64,000 nt of DNA from Streptomyces sp. LUP30 (GTDB taxonomy: Bacteria > Actinomycetota > Actinomycetes > Streptomycetales > Streptomycetaceae), in assembly GCF_001746365.1 (NCBI RefSeq), contig NZ_MJAJ01000019.1:62001-126000 (forward strand), given 5' to 3'. Under the pieces are notes generated by a model, which was given only the letters and a program-made list of their open reading frames with translations, was not told the origin of the DNA and did not search any database. Made by a program: the position numbers and the translations under genes. This document shows positions 45,136 through 53,985 of this stretch, piece after piece. Each line of letters opens with the position of its first letter. The first letter of the stretch is position 1.

Positions 45136-46379
45136 GGCGCCGTCACGCGAACGGCGGGCTGATCGGGCCAGGCGAACGCGTAGCGGGGGTCGCCGCCCCT
45201 GCTCGACCGGACGTGGCGCAGCAGTTCGCGTGCGATGCCGGCGTTGCCCATGGCCCACCCGGTGTGCGGCTCGAGTTCGCTCGCGGCGGCCCGGTGTTCG
45301 ACGTTGTGCCAGCGTGCGTCGTCGGCGTCCCGCGTCGCGCGGGAGGCGAGGTCCGAGACGAGGGTCCGGGCGAAGTCGGGGGAGTCGCCCTGCTCGGCGA
45401 TCCGGTCGCAGGCCAGCGCCAGCACGCCCGCGGTTCCGCAGCAGCGGCCGTTGGTGTCCCAGAAGCCGGGTCGCATCCAGCGCGGCAGACCGGAGCGGGT
45501 CACGGTGTGCCAGCAGCGGTCGGCGAGGTCCGACCAGGACGGTTCGCCGAGGACGTGCCGCAGCATGCGGAAGACCTGGGCGTCGCCGGTCGGGCCGTGA
45601 CACCAGCCGTAGCTGTGGCGCTCGACGACGTCGGGGCGGTGCTGCGGGTCTGAGTGCGGGACGAGGAAACCCTCCGGTCCGGCCTCGTCGCGGGAGACGA
45701 CCTCCGCGACCGCGGCCCGTGCGAGGCCGACGAGATCCTCGCGGGCCGTCGCCGCTCCGACGACCGTGAGCGCGTACGCGATGCCGAGAGCGCCGTGCGC
45801 GAGGTGGTGCAGCCGTGGCTCGGCGCCGCTGCACCATTGCCAGGTCACGCCCGCCGCCGTCGGCTCGGCCGTGCGCGCGTACGGTTCCAGCGCGGCGAGC
45901 GCGGACTCGGCGTCGCCGCACAGCAGGGCGCCCAGGCCGATGCCCGCGTTGCCGCCCATCAGCTCGAAGAGGTCGCTCCAGCGCGTCCCGTCGAAACGGG
46001 AGCGCACCCGTGCCAGGGCGCGGTCCGCGGCGGCGTCGGCCGCGGGCGACCCGAGATCGCGGTGCACGGTGCGCAGCACGAGGGCGATGCCGGTGAGGCC
46101 GAAGTACAGGGAGTCGTCGGGGTGGTCGTCGACGGCGTCCGCGAGGCTGCGGGCGGCGCGCAGGGCGGTGTCGGCGTAGGCGTCGTCGCCGAAGTGCCGC
46201 CAGGCCTCGAGGAGTACGGGTATCACCCCGGCCGTTCCGTCGTAGAGCGTGGGCTCGACCTCGTGGTCCGAGGGCCTGACGGGCCAGCCGAGACCACCGC
46301 CGCCGGTGTCCCGTGCAGTGCTCCGCATCCCGCGCAGGGCGTCCACCGCGAGGGCCTCGGTCTCGTCCACGGTCGTCAT
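45087..46379 (-). CDS. LanC-like lanthionine-cyclase-family protein (orphan)
   Basis: This 430-residue protein has the alpha/alpha barrel pattern of LanC-type cyclases, which add cysteine thiols to dehydroamino acids through a zinc-bound cysteine. Motifs include the glycine-rich inner loops (YFGLTGIALVL, MGGNAGIGLGAL, HHLAHGALGIAYAL). The zinc-site segments are GWCHGPTG and GRCCGTAG, so the usual CHG is CCG, as in a subgroup of LanM cyclases. No dehydratase, precursor peptide or transporter is nearby, so the role is open. ATG 46379 follows GAGG. It overlaps the end of xdhC by 49 bp and is followed upstream by an SRPBCC gene on the same strand. Confidence 0.85.
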   Translation of the reverse strand: MTTVDETEALAVDALRGMRSTARDTGGGGLGWPVRPSDHEVEPTLYDGTAGVIPVLLEAWRHFGDDAYADTALRAARSLADAVDDHPDDSLYFGLTGIALVLRTVHRDLGSPAADAAADRALARVRSRFDGTRWSDLFELMGGNAGIGLGALLCGDAESALAALEPYARTAEPTAAGVTWQWCSGAEPRLHHLAHGALGIAYALTVVGAATAREDLVGLARAAVAEVVSRDEAGPEGFLVPHSDPQHRPDVVERHSYGWCHGPTGDAQVFRMLRHVLGEPSWSDLADRCWHTVTRSGLPRWMRPGFWDTNGRCCGTAGVLALACDRIAEQGDSPDFARTLVSDLASRATRDADDARWHNVEHRAAASELEPHTGWAMGNAGIARELLRHVRSSRGGDPRYAFAWPDQPAVRVTAPQATEPIRPADEDATS

Positions 46380-46414
46380 GTCCTCGGCCTCACACGGTGG
46401 TGGGGCCGACCCGG

Positions 46415-46855
46415 TCACGGGGTGCGCAGGAGGCGGTTGGCCGCCCGGCCGAACACCGAGCGCGCCGTCGCCCCGACGAGCGGGTCGAAGACGGACGGCA
46501 GGAAACGCACGTCGAGCTCCTCGTGCCAGCACACGTGGGTCCGTCCGCCCGGTCCCGGCCGCACCTCGATCTCCGCCCAGCCCAGGACGACCCGGCCGCG
46601 TTTCTCCAGTCGGCAGCGGCCGGGCTCGTCGCGGGCCGGCGGCTGCCACACGGTCACCTCCATCCTGTCGTCGAAGGACAGCGGGCCGAGGCCCGACCGG
46701 GCCACGAAGACCGTGCCCTCGTGGGTGGGAGGGGGAGTCAGCACGGAAACACGGGTAAGCGGTACCACGTCGCCGTGCCGGGACCATTCCGTGAGGCGAC
46801 GCCAGGCGTCGTCCGGAGAAAGCGGTACCGCGCGCTCGAGCTGGAAGATGACCAC
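46415..46855 (-). CDS. SRPBCC-family small-ligand-binding protein
   Basis: This is a 146-residue single-domain protein with the START/Bet v1-like (SRPBCC) pattern. The opening strand is VIFQLERAVPLSPDDAWRRL. A central FDDRMEVTVWQPP and a late WHEELDVRFL strand follow. The closing helix is FDPLVGATARSVFGRAANRL. Such proteins bind hydrophobic ligands or act as cyclases. GTG 46855 is chosen because it begins the conserved first strand; an in-frame GTG at 46909 would add an Arg/Pro-rich leader. It lies 35 bp before the LanC-like gene, so the two may be co-transcribed. Confidence 0.82.
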   Translation of the reverse strand: MVIFQLERAVPLSPDDAWRRLTEWSRHGDVVPLTRVSVLTPPPTHEGTVFVARSGLGPLSFDDRMEVTVWQPPARDEPGRCRLEKRGRVVLGWAEIEVRPGPGGRTHVCWHEELDVRFLPSVFDPLVGATARSVFGRAANRLLRTP

Positions 46856-46988
46856 CCGGTGATCGTAGGCACGCGGAGCGGGCGGACGCGGCGACACCCT
46901 CCGACCCACGGATGCGCAACTGCCGACGTGGCCTCGGCGGCAACCGGGCCCTCGGCGGCAGGCCAGGCGTCAGCGGTGGACCGGGCTT

Positions 46989-47777
46989 TCAGCGGTAGAC
47001 CTCTCCCGGCACCGCTTCCCCGGGCGCCAGCAACTGGGGCACCGTCACGAAGACGAATCCGCGCTCTTTCAGCGCGTCGATGATCCCGGGCACGGCCGGC
47101 ACGGTTCCGTCGTAGAGGTCGTGCAGCAGGATGATGCCGTCCCGGTCGGCCTGTGCGAGGACCCGGCGCCGGATGAGCGCGGAGTCGGTCGTCGCGTAGT
47201 CCTTGGCGGTCACGGTCCACAGGACCTCGGCGAGGCCCAGTTCGCGGGAGATCTCGTGCACGGTCTTGTCCGTGCGGCCCTGCGGCGGCCGCATCAGGGT
47301 GGGGCGCCGACCTGTGAGGCGCTCTATCTCGTCGTTGGGACGCCGGAGTTCCTCGCGTATCTCCTCCGGTGTGATCTGCGTGAGGATCTTGTGGTCCCAG
47401 GTGTGGCTGGCCACCTCGTGTCCCTCGGCCGCCATGCGTCTGACGAGCTCCGGGTACTTCTCGATGTGTCTCTTGCCCAGCAGGAAAAAGGTTGCTGGAA
47501 CCTGTTTCTCCTTCAGGACGTCCAGCAGCCGGGCGGAGTTCTCGCTGGGGCCCGCGTCGAAGGTGAGGGCGATGCACTTCACCTCCCGGCAGTCGACCGC
47601 GCCGTAGCGGGTGGCCTGGGAGGTGGCGCCGGGACGGGTGCGGGCGCTGCTCGGAAGTGTGGTGTCGGCGCCGGCGCAGCCCGTGACCGCGGCCGCCAGG
47701 CAGGCGGCCGCCGCCGAGACGGCGAGGGCACGCAACCGGGTCCCTTTGTTCTTCGTCTTGCTGGTCGGAAAAGGCAT
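46989..47777 (-). CDS. polysaccharide deacetylase lipoprotein (NodB domain)
   Basis: This is a 262-residue extracytoplasmic carbohydrate esterase 4 that removes acetyl groups from glycans such as peptidoglycan, chitin or xylan. The signal region ends with a lipobox-like VTGC, so it is probably lipid-anchored. The NodB motifs are TFDAGPS (metal Asp), SHTWDH (metal His pair), RPPQGRTD and a late IILLHDLYDGT. ATG 47777 directly follows a 13-bp inverted repeat whose inner TATAGT may be the -10 box. No Shine-Dalgarno sequence is present, which suggests leaderless translation. Confidence 0.9.
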   Translation of the reverse strand: MPFPTSKTKNKGTRLRALAVSAAAACLAAAVTGCAGADTTLPSSARTRPGATSQATRYGAVDCREVKCIALTFDAGPSENSARLLDVLKEKQVPATFFLLGKRHIEKYPELVRRMAAEGHEVASHTWDHKILTQITPEEIREELRRPNDEIERLTGRRPTLMRPPQGRTDKTVHEISRELGLAEVLWTVTAKDYATTDSALIRRRVLAQADRDGIILLHDLYDGTVPAVPGIIDALKERGFVFVTVPQLLAPGEAVPGEVYR

Positions 47778-47823
47778 GCCGAGACTATACAGAGAGGGTA
47801 TACACCCCATGTATAGTCTCGGC
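47778..47823. promoter_or_regulatory. 13-bp inverted repeat at the deacetylase start
   Basis: GCCGAGACTATAC (47778-47790) and GTATAGTCTCGGC (47811-47823) are exact reverse complements 20 bases apart, with a further GTATAC between them. The inner edge abuts the start codon. On the minus strand TATAGT lies 6 bp before the ATG, so promoter, operator and start overlap. Confidence 0.75.
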
Positions 47824-47856
47824 GTCGTGCCACCGTCATGCCGCCCGCACCGCGCG

Positions 47857-47910
47857 GGCATCAGCGCGGCGAGGGCTTCAGCGCGATGAGGGCATCAGCG
47901 CGGCGAGGGC
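47857..47910. repeat. 21-bp direct repeat
   Basis: GGGCATCAGCGCGGCGAGGG, plus one further base, occurs exactly at 47857-47877 and 47890-47910, with a related word between. It lies just downstream of the GH43 gene ending at 47956, and no gene is supported there. Confidence 0.85.
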
Positions 47911-47955
47911 GTCACCGCGGTGCAGGCCTCGCTCGGGCGCTGGAGGGCGGGCGCC

Positions 47956-49404
47956 TCACTGGGCGTAGAACGTCGCGTCCCCCTTGTCCGTCGTGGTGCT
48001 CGGCGTCTGCACGTACAGCAGGTAGTTGTAGTGGCGGATGTAGCGGCCCGCGCCGGTGTACGACTCGTACGAGATCCCCGCGGCGTCGGCGAGTCCGGCA
48101 CGCTGGTAGAACGTCGCGTCGGAGGCGAAGGCCGAGGTGCCGTCGTTCTTCTCCAGCCACACCTCGGAGTTCTTCTGACGCAGGTAGTAGCCGGGGAAGT
48201 TGGTCGCCTCCAGGGAGACTGTTGCGGTCCCGGCGAGCCCGGTCACCACGCGGAACTGCGAGTCGGCGAGCGGGCTGACGTTCGCCTCGATGCGGGCGCG
48301 GTAGTCCCAGTGGCGGATGAACCGGTCCGGGTAGTTGTAGGAGGAGAAGCGCTTCGGGGTCACCCCGTCGGCCACCGGGATGCCGAAGTCGGGCGTGCCG
48401 TCGGCCTTCCAGTACACCTTCTGCACACGGGTGCGGCGGTTGGGGTCGTTCAGTGGGTCGCCGGTGATGTCCCGGTAGCTGCGGTCGTGGTAGACGAGGA
48501 CGTCGGACCTGCCGTCCTCGGAGACGGTGAACGAGTTGTGGCCCGGCCCGTACTGCGAGGTCGCGGCGTTCGTCCCGAAGACCGGCTGCGTGCCCTTCGA
48601 CCAGGACGCGGGGTTCGTCAGGTCGGCGGTCGCGGAGGCGGTCAGCATGCCCAGGCAGTAGTTGGCGTCGGTCGCGCTCGCTGAGTACGTCATGAACACC
48701 TTGCCGCCGTGCTGGATCACCGCCGGACCCTCGTTGACCTTGAAGCCCACGGTCTCCCAGGACAGCGTCGGCTGTGAGATCTCCGCCGGAGTGCCGGAGA
48801 TCGTCCAGGGGTTGGCGAGCTTCGCGATGAACAGGCTGGTGTTGTTGTCCTCCGACGGGTTGCGCTGGGCCCAGGCGAGATAGCGGACGCCGTTCACGAC
48901 GAACGTGGTGGAGTCGAGGGAGAAGCTCTCCCAGGTGGTCTTGATCTGGCCCTTCTCGGTCCAGGCCGCGGTGAGGGGGTTGGCGCCGGAGCCTTCGAGG
49001 ACGTACATCCGGATCGCCCAGACGTCGCTGGTGGAGCCGGCGGCGAAGTACACGTACCACTTGCCGTCGATGAAGTGGATCTCCGGTGCCCAGATGTGGG
49101 CGCCCATGACCCCGCTGCTGTGCTTGGTCCAGATGGTGACCTCCTGGGCCGTGGACAGGCCCTGGATGGTCGTCGCCCGGCGCAGCACGATGCGGTCGTA
49201 CTCGGGGACGGTGGCGGTGAAGTAGTAGTAACCGTCTGTGTGCTTGTAGATGTGCGGGTCGGCGCGCTTCTCGGCGATCGGGTTGGTGTACGTCACCGCG
49301 GGGGAGTCGGGCACGGCGGCCTGGGCGGGGGCGACCACGCAGGCGAGGACGGCCGCGAGGGCGACGAGGCCGGCCAGGATCAGCCGAACGGCGTTGCGTC
49401 TCAA
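47956..49404 (-). CDS. secreted GH43 arabinofuranosidase with C-terminal CBM42
   Basis: This is a 482-residue exported glycoside hydrolase acting on arabinose-containing polysaccharide. A hydrophobic signal peptide (LILAGLVALAAVLACVVA) ends near AQA. The five-bladed propeller shows the GH43 catalytic residues in KRADPHIY (base), WAPEIHFIDGKWY and FKVNEGPAVI (acid). The last 150 residues form an AbfB/CBM42 beta-trefoil (FSSYNYPDRFIRHWDYRARI, FYQRAGL). It resembles streptomycete exo-1,5-alpha-L-arabinofuranosidases. The start is TTG 49404 with GGAGAA eight bases upstream; no ATG or GTG fits before the signal peptide. It lies 32 bp after another GH43 gene, as the second gene of an operon. Confidence 0.9.
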   Translation of the reverse strand: MRRNAVRLILAGLVALAAVLACVVAPAQAAVPDSPAVTYTNPIAEKRADPHIYKHTDGYYYFTATVPEYDRIVLRRATTIQGLSTAQEVTIWTKHSSGVMGAHIWAPEIHFIDGKWYVYFAAGSTSDVWAIRMYVLEGSGANPLTAAWTEKGQIKTTWESFSLDSTTFVVNGVRYLAWAQRNPSEDNNTSLFIAKLANPWTISGTPAEISQPTLSWETVGFKVNEGPAVIQHGGKVFMTYSASATDANYCLGMLTASATADLTNPASWSKGTQPVFGTNAATSQYGPGHNSFTVSEDGRSDVLVYHDRSYRDITGDPLNDPNRRTRVQKVYWKADGTPDFGIPVADGVTPKRFSSYNYPDRFIRHWDYRARIEANVSPLADSQFRVVTGLAGTATVSLEATNFPGYYLRQKNSEVWLEKNDGTSAFASDATFYQRAGLADAAGISYESYTGAGRYIRHYNYLLYVQTPSTTTDKGDATFYAQ

Positions 49405-49436
49405 GGGGGTTCTCCAGGGGGGAAGGGGTGCGGGGT

Positions 49437-50945
49437 TCAGGTGGTGGGCACGAGGCGCCACTGCTGGCAGGTGTTGTTCAGCCAGGTCCACTGCCGTACG
49501 TCGGCGCCGTCGGCGGTTGCGCAGTTCGCCACGTCGGCGACTTTCGCGCTGTTCTCGCCCACGAGGCGGACGTAGTCGCCGCTCGCGGTGAAGACGAGGC
49601 GGAAGCGCTGGCAGGCGTTGTTCAGCCATGGCCACTGGCGTAGGTCGGCACCGTCCGCGGTGGAGCAGTCGGCGGTGTCCATCACCCCGCCGGTGGCCAC
49701 GTTCACCAGGCGGCTGGTGTCGTCGCCCCGGTCCTCGATCCGCCACTTCTGGTCGGCCCCGCCGTTGCAGGTCCACTGGAGGATGTTCGCGCCGTCGGCG
49801 GTCGAACCGCCGGACACGTCGAGGCACTTGCCGCTGTTGCGGTTGACGAGGGTGTACGACGTCGGGGTCGTCGCCGTCTCGCCGGACGGGCCGGGGAGTG
49901 CCGTGCCGAGCGCGACCGGGGCGCCGAAGTCCGGTGTGCCGTCGGCGTTCCAGGTGAACTTCTGGGCGCGGGTCGTCCGGCCGTTGCCGCAGCCGCCGCT
50001 CGCGGAGGAGTCGGCGTGGTAGACGATCCAGTTCTCGGTGCCGTCGGGTGAGGTGAAGAAGCCGTTGTGGCCCGGTCCGTAGACGCCGGCCGTGTCGTTG
50101 CGCTGGAACACGGGTGTCTGTTTCTTGGTCCAGGACGTGGGGCTGAGCGGGTCCGGGCCGGTCAGTTCCAGCAGGCCGAGCTTGTAGTCCGCGGTCTGGC
50201 AGTAACTCGCGGAGAACGTGAGAAACGTACGTCCGCCGTGGTAGAGCGGCTCAGGACCCTCGTTGACCGGTGCGCCCGAGGTCTCCCAGCTCAGTGTGGG
50301 GCTGGAAATGACGGTGAACGTGTTGCTGGACAGGGTGTACGGGTTGCTCATCGGGGCGATGACCAGGCTCTGTCTGCTCCCGTTCACGGAACCGCTTCCG
50401 ACGAGGAACAGCTTTCCGTTCGCCTGCAGCACGCTGGCGTCGATCAGCCAGCCGCCGGGCGTGAGGTCGGAGCCGGTGAGGGAGCCCTTGTAGGTGTACG
50501 GGCCGAGCGGGTCGGCGCCCGCGCTCTCCAGGACATGGGTGCGCTGGGAGTCGCAGCAGGCGGTGCCGCCCTGACCGGCCGAGTAGTACAGGTACCAGCG
50601 GCCGTCGAAGCGGTGGATCTCCGGCGCCCAGATGTTGGTGTTGCGGGTCGCGGTGGTGTCCGACCAGACCTGCACGGTGGGCGCGGTGGCGAGTCCCGCG
50701 AGCGTGGGCGACTTGCGCATGCCGAGGACGCCCGTGAACGTCGTGGTGATCAGGTAGTAGTCGCCGTCGTAGTACTCCAGCCAGGGGTCGGCGCCCTTGG
50801 CCGACTTCAACGGGTTGGTGTACGGGCGGCCGTCGGCCGCGGACACCGGCTGGGTCGCCGTGACCAGGGCGACCAGGGCGATCAGGGCGACAAGGAGTGC
50901 CGACACGCAGGCGAGCGGGGATCTGCGGTGGTACATCCGAGGCAT
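49437..50945 (-). CDS. secreted GH43 enzyme with C-terminal ricin-type CBM13
   Basis: This is a 502-residue exported glycoside hydrolase of the same family as its neighbour, with a different binding module. A signal peptide (LACVSALLVALIALVALVTA) ends near VSA. The propeller carries the GH43 positions in AKGADPWLEYYDG, WAPEIHRFDGRWY and PVNEGPEPLYHGG. The last 130 residues are a ricin B-type trefoil with three repeats (SGKCLDVSGGSTADGANILQ and two more ending QRFRLV and QQWRLV). It is first in the operon, and a palindrome at 50987-51002 lies 42-57 bp upstream of its start. Exact linkage specificity cannot be read from sequence. Confidence 0.9.
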   Translation of the reverse strand: MPRMYHRRSPLACVSALLVALIALVALVTATQPVSAADGRPYTNPLKSAKGADPWLEYYDGDYYLITTTFTGVLGMRKSPTLAGLATAPTVQVWSDTTATRNTNIWAPEIHRFDGRWYLYYSAGQGGTACCDSQRTHVLESAGADPLGPYTYKGSLTGSDLTPGGWLIDASVLQANGKLFLVGSGSVNGSRQSLVIAPMSNPYTLSSNTFTVISSPTLSWETSGAPVNEGPEPLYHGGRTFLTFSASYCQTADYKLGLLELTGPDPLSPTSWTKKQTPVFQRNDTAGVYGPGHNGFFTSPDGTENWIVYHADSSASGGCGNGRTTRAQKFTWNADGTPDFGAPVALGTALPGPSGETATTPTSYTLVNRNSGKCLDVSGGSTADGANILQWTCNGGADQKWRIEDRGDDTSRLVNVATGGVMDTADCSTADGADLRQWPWLNNACQRFRLVFTASGDYVRLVGENSAKVADVANCATADGADVRQWTWLNNTCQQWRLVPTT

Positions 50946-50986
50946 ACGGGACCGTCCCTTGTCCGTGCAGCAGCCCGTTCAACCTT

Positions 50987-51002
50987 GTTCGTCATGTCGA
51001 AC
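50987..51002. promoter_or_regulatory. putative operator GTTCG-N6-CGAAC, copy 2
   Basis: GTTCGTCATGTCGAAC matches the palindrome at 5946-5961 in 14 of 16 positions and lies in the GH43 operon promoter. The symmetry extends outward as CCTT...CGAGG. A regulator common to both carbohydrate operons is inferred. Confidence 0.55.
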
Positions 51003-51166
51003 GAGGTTCGTAACTTCGGCCAGAAGATAAGGGGTGCGCATGTCCTGGTCAATGGTTTGGACAGTCGTGCAACGCGCCGGGGCGCCCGGCTCGGCCCTGT
51101 GGACCGAGCTGGACGCCCCGGGTGTCCGGTGCTGGTGGTGCGGGCGGCAGGTGCGCCGGGATCGGA

Positions 51167-53389
51167 TCAGACGAGGTCGAACCGGTCCAGTTCGGAGACC
51201 TTGACCCAGGCCGCGACGAAGTCCTTCACGAACTTCTCCTTCGCGTCGTCGCCGGCGTAGACCTCCGCGAGGGCGCGCAGCTCGGAGTTCGAGCCGAAGA
51301 CCAGGTCGGCGCGGGTGCCGGTCCACTTGACCTGGCCGGTGGCGGCGTCCCGGCCCTCGAAGAGGGTCTGGTCCGCGGACGTCGACGACCAGGTCGTGCC
51401 GAGGTCGAGCAGGTTGACGAAGAAGTCGTTCGTCAGCGTGCCGGGGGTGTCGGTGAAGACGCCGTGCGAGGACTGGGCGTGGTTCGCGCCCAGCACGCGC
51501 AGGCCGCCGACGAGGACGGTCGTCTCGGGCGCGCTCAGGTTCAGCAGGTTCGCCTTGTCGAGCAGCAGGAACTCGGCCGGCAGGCGGTTGCCCTTGCCGA
51601 CGTAGTTGCGGAACCCGTCGGCGGTCGGCTCGAGCGCGGCGAACGACTCGACGTCCGTCTGCTCCTGCGAGGCGTCGACCCGGCCCGGCGTGAACGGGAC
51701 CTCCACGTCGTGGCCCGCGTCCTTGGCGGCCTTCTCGACGGCGGCGGCGCCGCCGAGGACGATCAGGTCGGCCAGGGAGACCTTCTTCGCGCCGGAGTTG
51801 AACTCCGCCTGGACGCCCTCCAGTACGCGCAGCACCTGGGCCAGCTCGTCCGGGTTGTTGACCTCCCAGCCACGCTGCGGCTCCAGGCGGATGCGGGCGC
51901 CGTTGGCGCCGCCGCGCTTGTCGCTGCCGCGGAAGCTGGACGCCGACGCCCAGGCGGTGGACACCAGCTGAGAGACGCTCAGCCCGGAGGCGAGGAGCTT
52001 GACCTTGAGGGCCGCGATGTCCTCGGCGTCGATCGTCTCGCCCTCGGCCTGCGGCAGCGGGTCCTGCCACAGCAGGGTCTCCGCCGGGACCTCAGGGCCG
52101 AGGTACAGGGACTTCGGGCCCATGTCGCGGTGGGTCAGCTTGTACCAGGCGCGGGCGAAGGCGTCCGCGAACTGGTCGGGGTTCTCGTGGAAGCGACGCG
52201 AGATCTGCTCGTAGACCGGGTCGAAGCGCAGCGCCAGGTCGGTCGTCAGCATCGTCGGGGCGTGACGCTTGGACGGGTCGTGCGCGTCGGGGACGGTGCC
52301 GGCGCCCGCGCCGTCCTTGGCGACCCACTGCTTTGCGCCGGCCGGGCTCTCGGTCAGCTCCCACTCGAAGCCGAAGAGGTTGTCGAAGAAGCCGTTGCTC
52401 CACTGCGTCGGCGTAGAGGTCCAGGTGACCTCCAGACCGCTGGTGATGGTGTCGCCGCCCTTGCCGGTGCCGAAGCTGCTCTTCCAGCCGAGGCCCTGCT
52501 CGGCCAGCGAGGCGGCCTCGGGGTCGTCGCCGACGTGGTCCGCGGGGCCCGCGCCGTGCGTCTTGCCGAAGGTGTGACCGCCCGCGATCAGGGCGACCGT
52601 CTCCTCGTCGTTCATCGCCATCCGGCGGAACGTCTCGCGGATGTCGCGGGCCGAGGCCAGCGGGTCCGGGTTGCCGTTGGGGCCCTCGGGGTTGACGTAG
52701 ATGAGGCCCATCTGGACGGCGCCGAGCGGGTTCTCCAGCTCACGGTCGCCGCTGTAGCGCTGGTCGTCGAGCCAGGTGGTCTCGGGACCCCAGTAGACGT
52801 CCTCCTCCGCCTCCCAGACGTCCTCGCGGCCGCCGGCGAAGCCGAAGGTGGTGAAGCCCATCTGCTCCAGAGCGACGTTGCCGGTGAGGATCATGAGGTC
52901 GGCCCACGAGATGGACTGGCCGTACTTCTTCTTGACCGGCCACAGCAGACGGCGGGCCTTGTCCAGGTTGGCGTTGTCCGGCCAGCTGTTGAGCGGGGCG
53001 AAGCGCTGCTGCCCGGCGCCGGCGCCGCCGCGGCCGTCGCTGATGCGGTAGGTGCCCGCGCTGTGCCAGGCCATGCGGATCATCAGCGGGCCGTAGTTGC
53101 CGAAGTCGGCGGGCCACCAGTCCTGCGAGGTGGTGAGCACCTCGGCGATGTCCTGCTTCACGGCGGCCAGGTCGAGCGCCTCGAACGCCGCGGCGTAGTC
53201 GAAGTCCTCGCCGAGCGGGTTCGCCACGGCCGGGTTCTTCGCGAGGATCTTCAGGTTGAGCCGCTCCGGCCACCACTGGCGGTTTCCGCCGCCCTGGGTC
53301 GGGTGCAGGGCGCGGTCGTGTGCGACCGGGCAGCCACCTGCCTCCGACGCCTTCTGTTCGGTCACGATCGCGTCATGGTTCTCGGTCAT
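51167..53389 (-). CDS. katG: catalase-peroxidase KatG
   Basis: This is a bifunctional haem enzyme that breaks down hydrogen peroxide, with 740 residues and the two-domain form of bacterial KatG. The distal site is MIRMAWHSAGTYR, whose Trp takes part in the Met-Tyr-Trp crosslink. LIYVNPEGPNGNPDP provides the Tyr and ETFRRMAMNDEE the Met. The proximal haem His is in AGGHTFGKTHGAGP. The C-terminal half is the degenerate second peroxidase domain. ATG 53389 (MTENHDAIV) is chosen over 53419 because AAGGA precedes it. It lies 67 bp after furA on the same strand, the conserved redox-controlled pair. Confidence 0.96.
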   Translation of the reverse strand: MTENHDAIVTEQKASEAGGCPVAHDRALHPTQGGGNRQWWPERLNLKILAKNPAVANPLGEDFDYAAAFEALDLAAVKQDIAEVLTTSQDWWPADFGNYGPLMIRMAWHSAGTYRISDGRGGAGAGQQRFAPLNSWPDNANLDKARRLLWPVKKKYGQSISWADLMILTGNVALEQMGFTTFGFAGGREDVWEAEEDVYWGPETTWLDDQRYSGDRELENPLGAVQMGLIYVNPEGPNGNPDPLASARDIRETFRRMAMNDEETVALIAGGHTFGKTHGAGPADHVGDDPEAASLAEQGLGWKSSFGTGKGGDTITSGLEVTWTSTPTQWSNGFFDNLFGFEWELTESPAGAKQWVAKDGAGAGTVPDAHDPSKRHAPTMLTTDLALRFDPVYEQISRRFHENPDQFADAFARAWYKLTHRDMGPKSLYLGPEVPAETLLWQDPLPQAEGETIDAEDIAALKVKLLASGLSVSQLVSTAWASASSFRGSDKRGGANGARIRLEPQRGWEVNNPDELAQVLRVLEGVQAEFNSGAKKVSLADLIVLGGAAAVEKAAKDAGHDVEVPFTPGRVDASQEQTDVESFAALEPTADGFRNYVGKGNRLPAEFLLLDKANLLNLSAPETTVLVGGLRVLGANHAQSSHGVFTDTPGTLTNDFFVNLLDLGTTWSSTSADQTLFEGRDAATGQVKWTGTRADLVFGSNSELRALAEVYAGDDAKEKFVKDFVAAWVKVSELDRFDLV

Positions 53390-53456
53390 GGGGGAATCCT
53401 TCTGGACTGGTCGGATCACATGCTCACGAAACCGCAGGTCGGGACGCTGCGGGTGG

Positions 53457-53894
53457 TCACGTGCTGCGGGCGGGCGAACAGTCGGGGCACAGGCCCCAGT
53501 AGATGACCTCGGCCTCGTCTATGGCGAAGCCGCGGTCGTCGACGGCGGTCAGACAGGGGGCGTGACCGACCGCGCAGTCGACGTCGGCGACGACGCCGCA
53601 CGAGCGGCACACGAGGTGGTGGTGGTTGTCGCCGACGCGTCCCTCGAAGCGGGCCGGGCTGCCCGGCGGCTCCAGGCGGCGCACCAGGCCCGCCGTGGTC
53701 AGCGCGTGCAGGGCCTCGTACACGGCCTGCACGGAGATGTGGCCCACGCGGTCACGGACGCCGGAGGCGATCGCCTCGACGTCCAGGTGGTCGCCCTCAC
53801 GGACGGTCTCGAGCAGCGCGACACGGGCGGCCGTCACCCGCAGGCCGACACCGCGCAGCTCCTCGGCGGTGGTCGGTGTACGGGGGGCTGTCAT
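53457..53894 (-). CDS. furA: Fur-family repressor of katG
   Basis: This is a 145-residue metal- and redox-responsive repressor (FurA/CatR type) that controls itself and katG. The N-terminal winged helix (RGVGLRVTAARVALLETVRE to ISVQAVYEALHALTTAGLVR) is followed by metal-binding elements. These include NHHHLVCRSCGVVADVDC and a late LCPDCS, giving two CX2C pairs for structural zinc. ATG 53894 opens MTAPRTP; the frame continues upstream only through promoter-like sequence. No Shine-Dalgarno site is present, and the promoter is placed so that transcription could start at the ATG. Confidence 0.94.
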   Translation of the reverse strand: MTAPRTPTTAEELRGVGLRVTAARVALLETVREGDHLDVEAIASGVRDRVGHISVQAVYEALHALTTAGLVRRLEPPGSPARFEGRVGDNHHHLVCRSCGVVADVDCAVGHAPCLTAVDDRGFAIDEAEVIYWGLCPDCSPARST

Positions 53895-53942
53895 GACGTC
53901 GAACCTACGGCATAAACACGAACCATTCAAGAAAACGAACGG
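53895..53942 (-). promoter_or_regulatory. furA-katG promoter and probable FurA site
   Basis: On the minus strand TTGAAT, 17 bases and TAGGTT form a good -35/-10 pair, with the ATG about 7 bases after TAGGTT. The message would be leaderless. CGAACCATTCAAG and CGAACGGTAC on the plus strand are two related half-sites at about 53919-53944 and probably bind FurA. Confidence 0.65.
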
Positions 53943-53985
53943 TACAAGTCTGGGGAACGGCGTGCGTCGCGGCGCACCGAACCGT

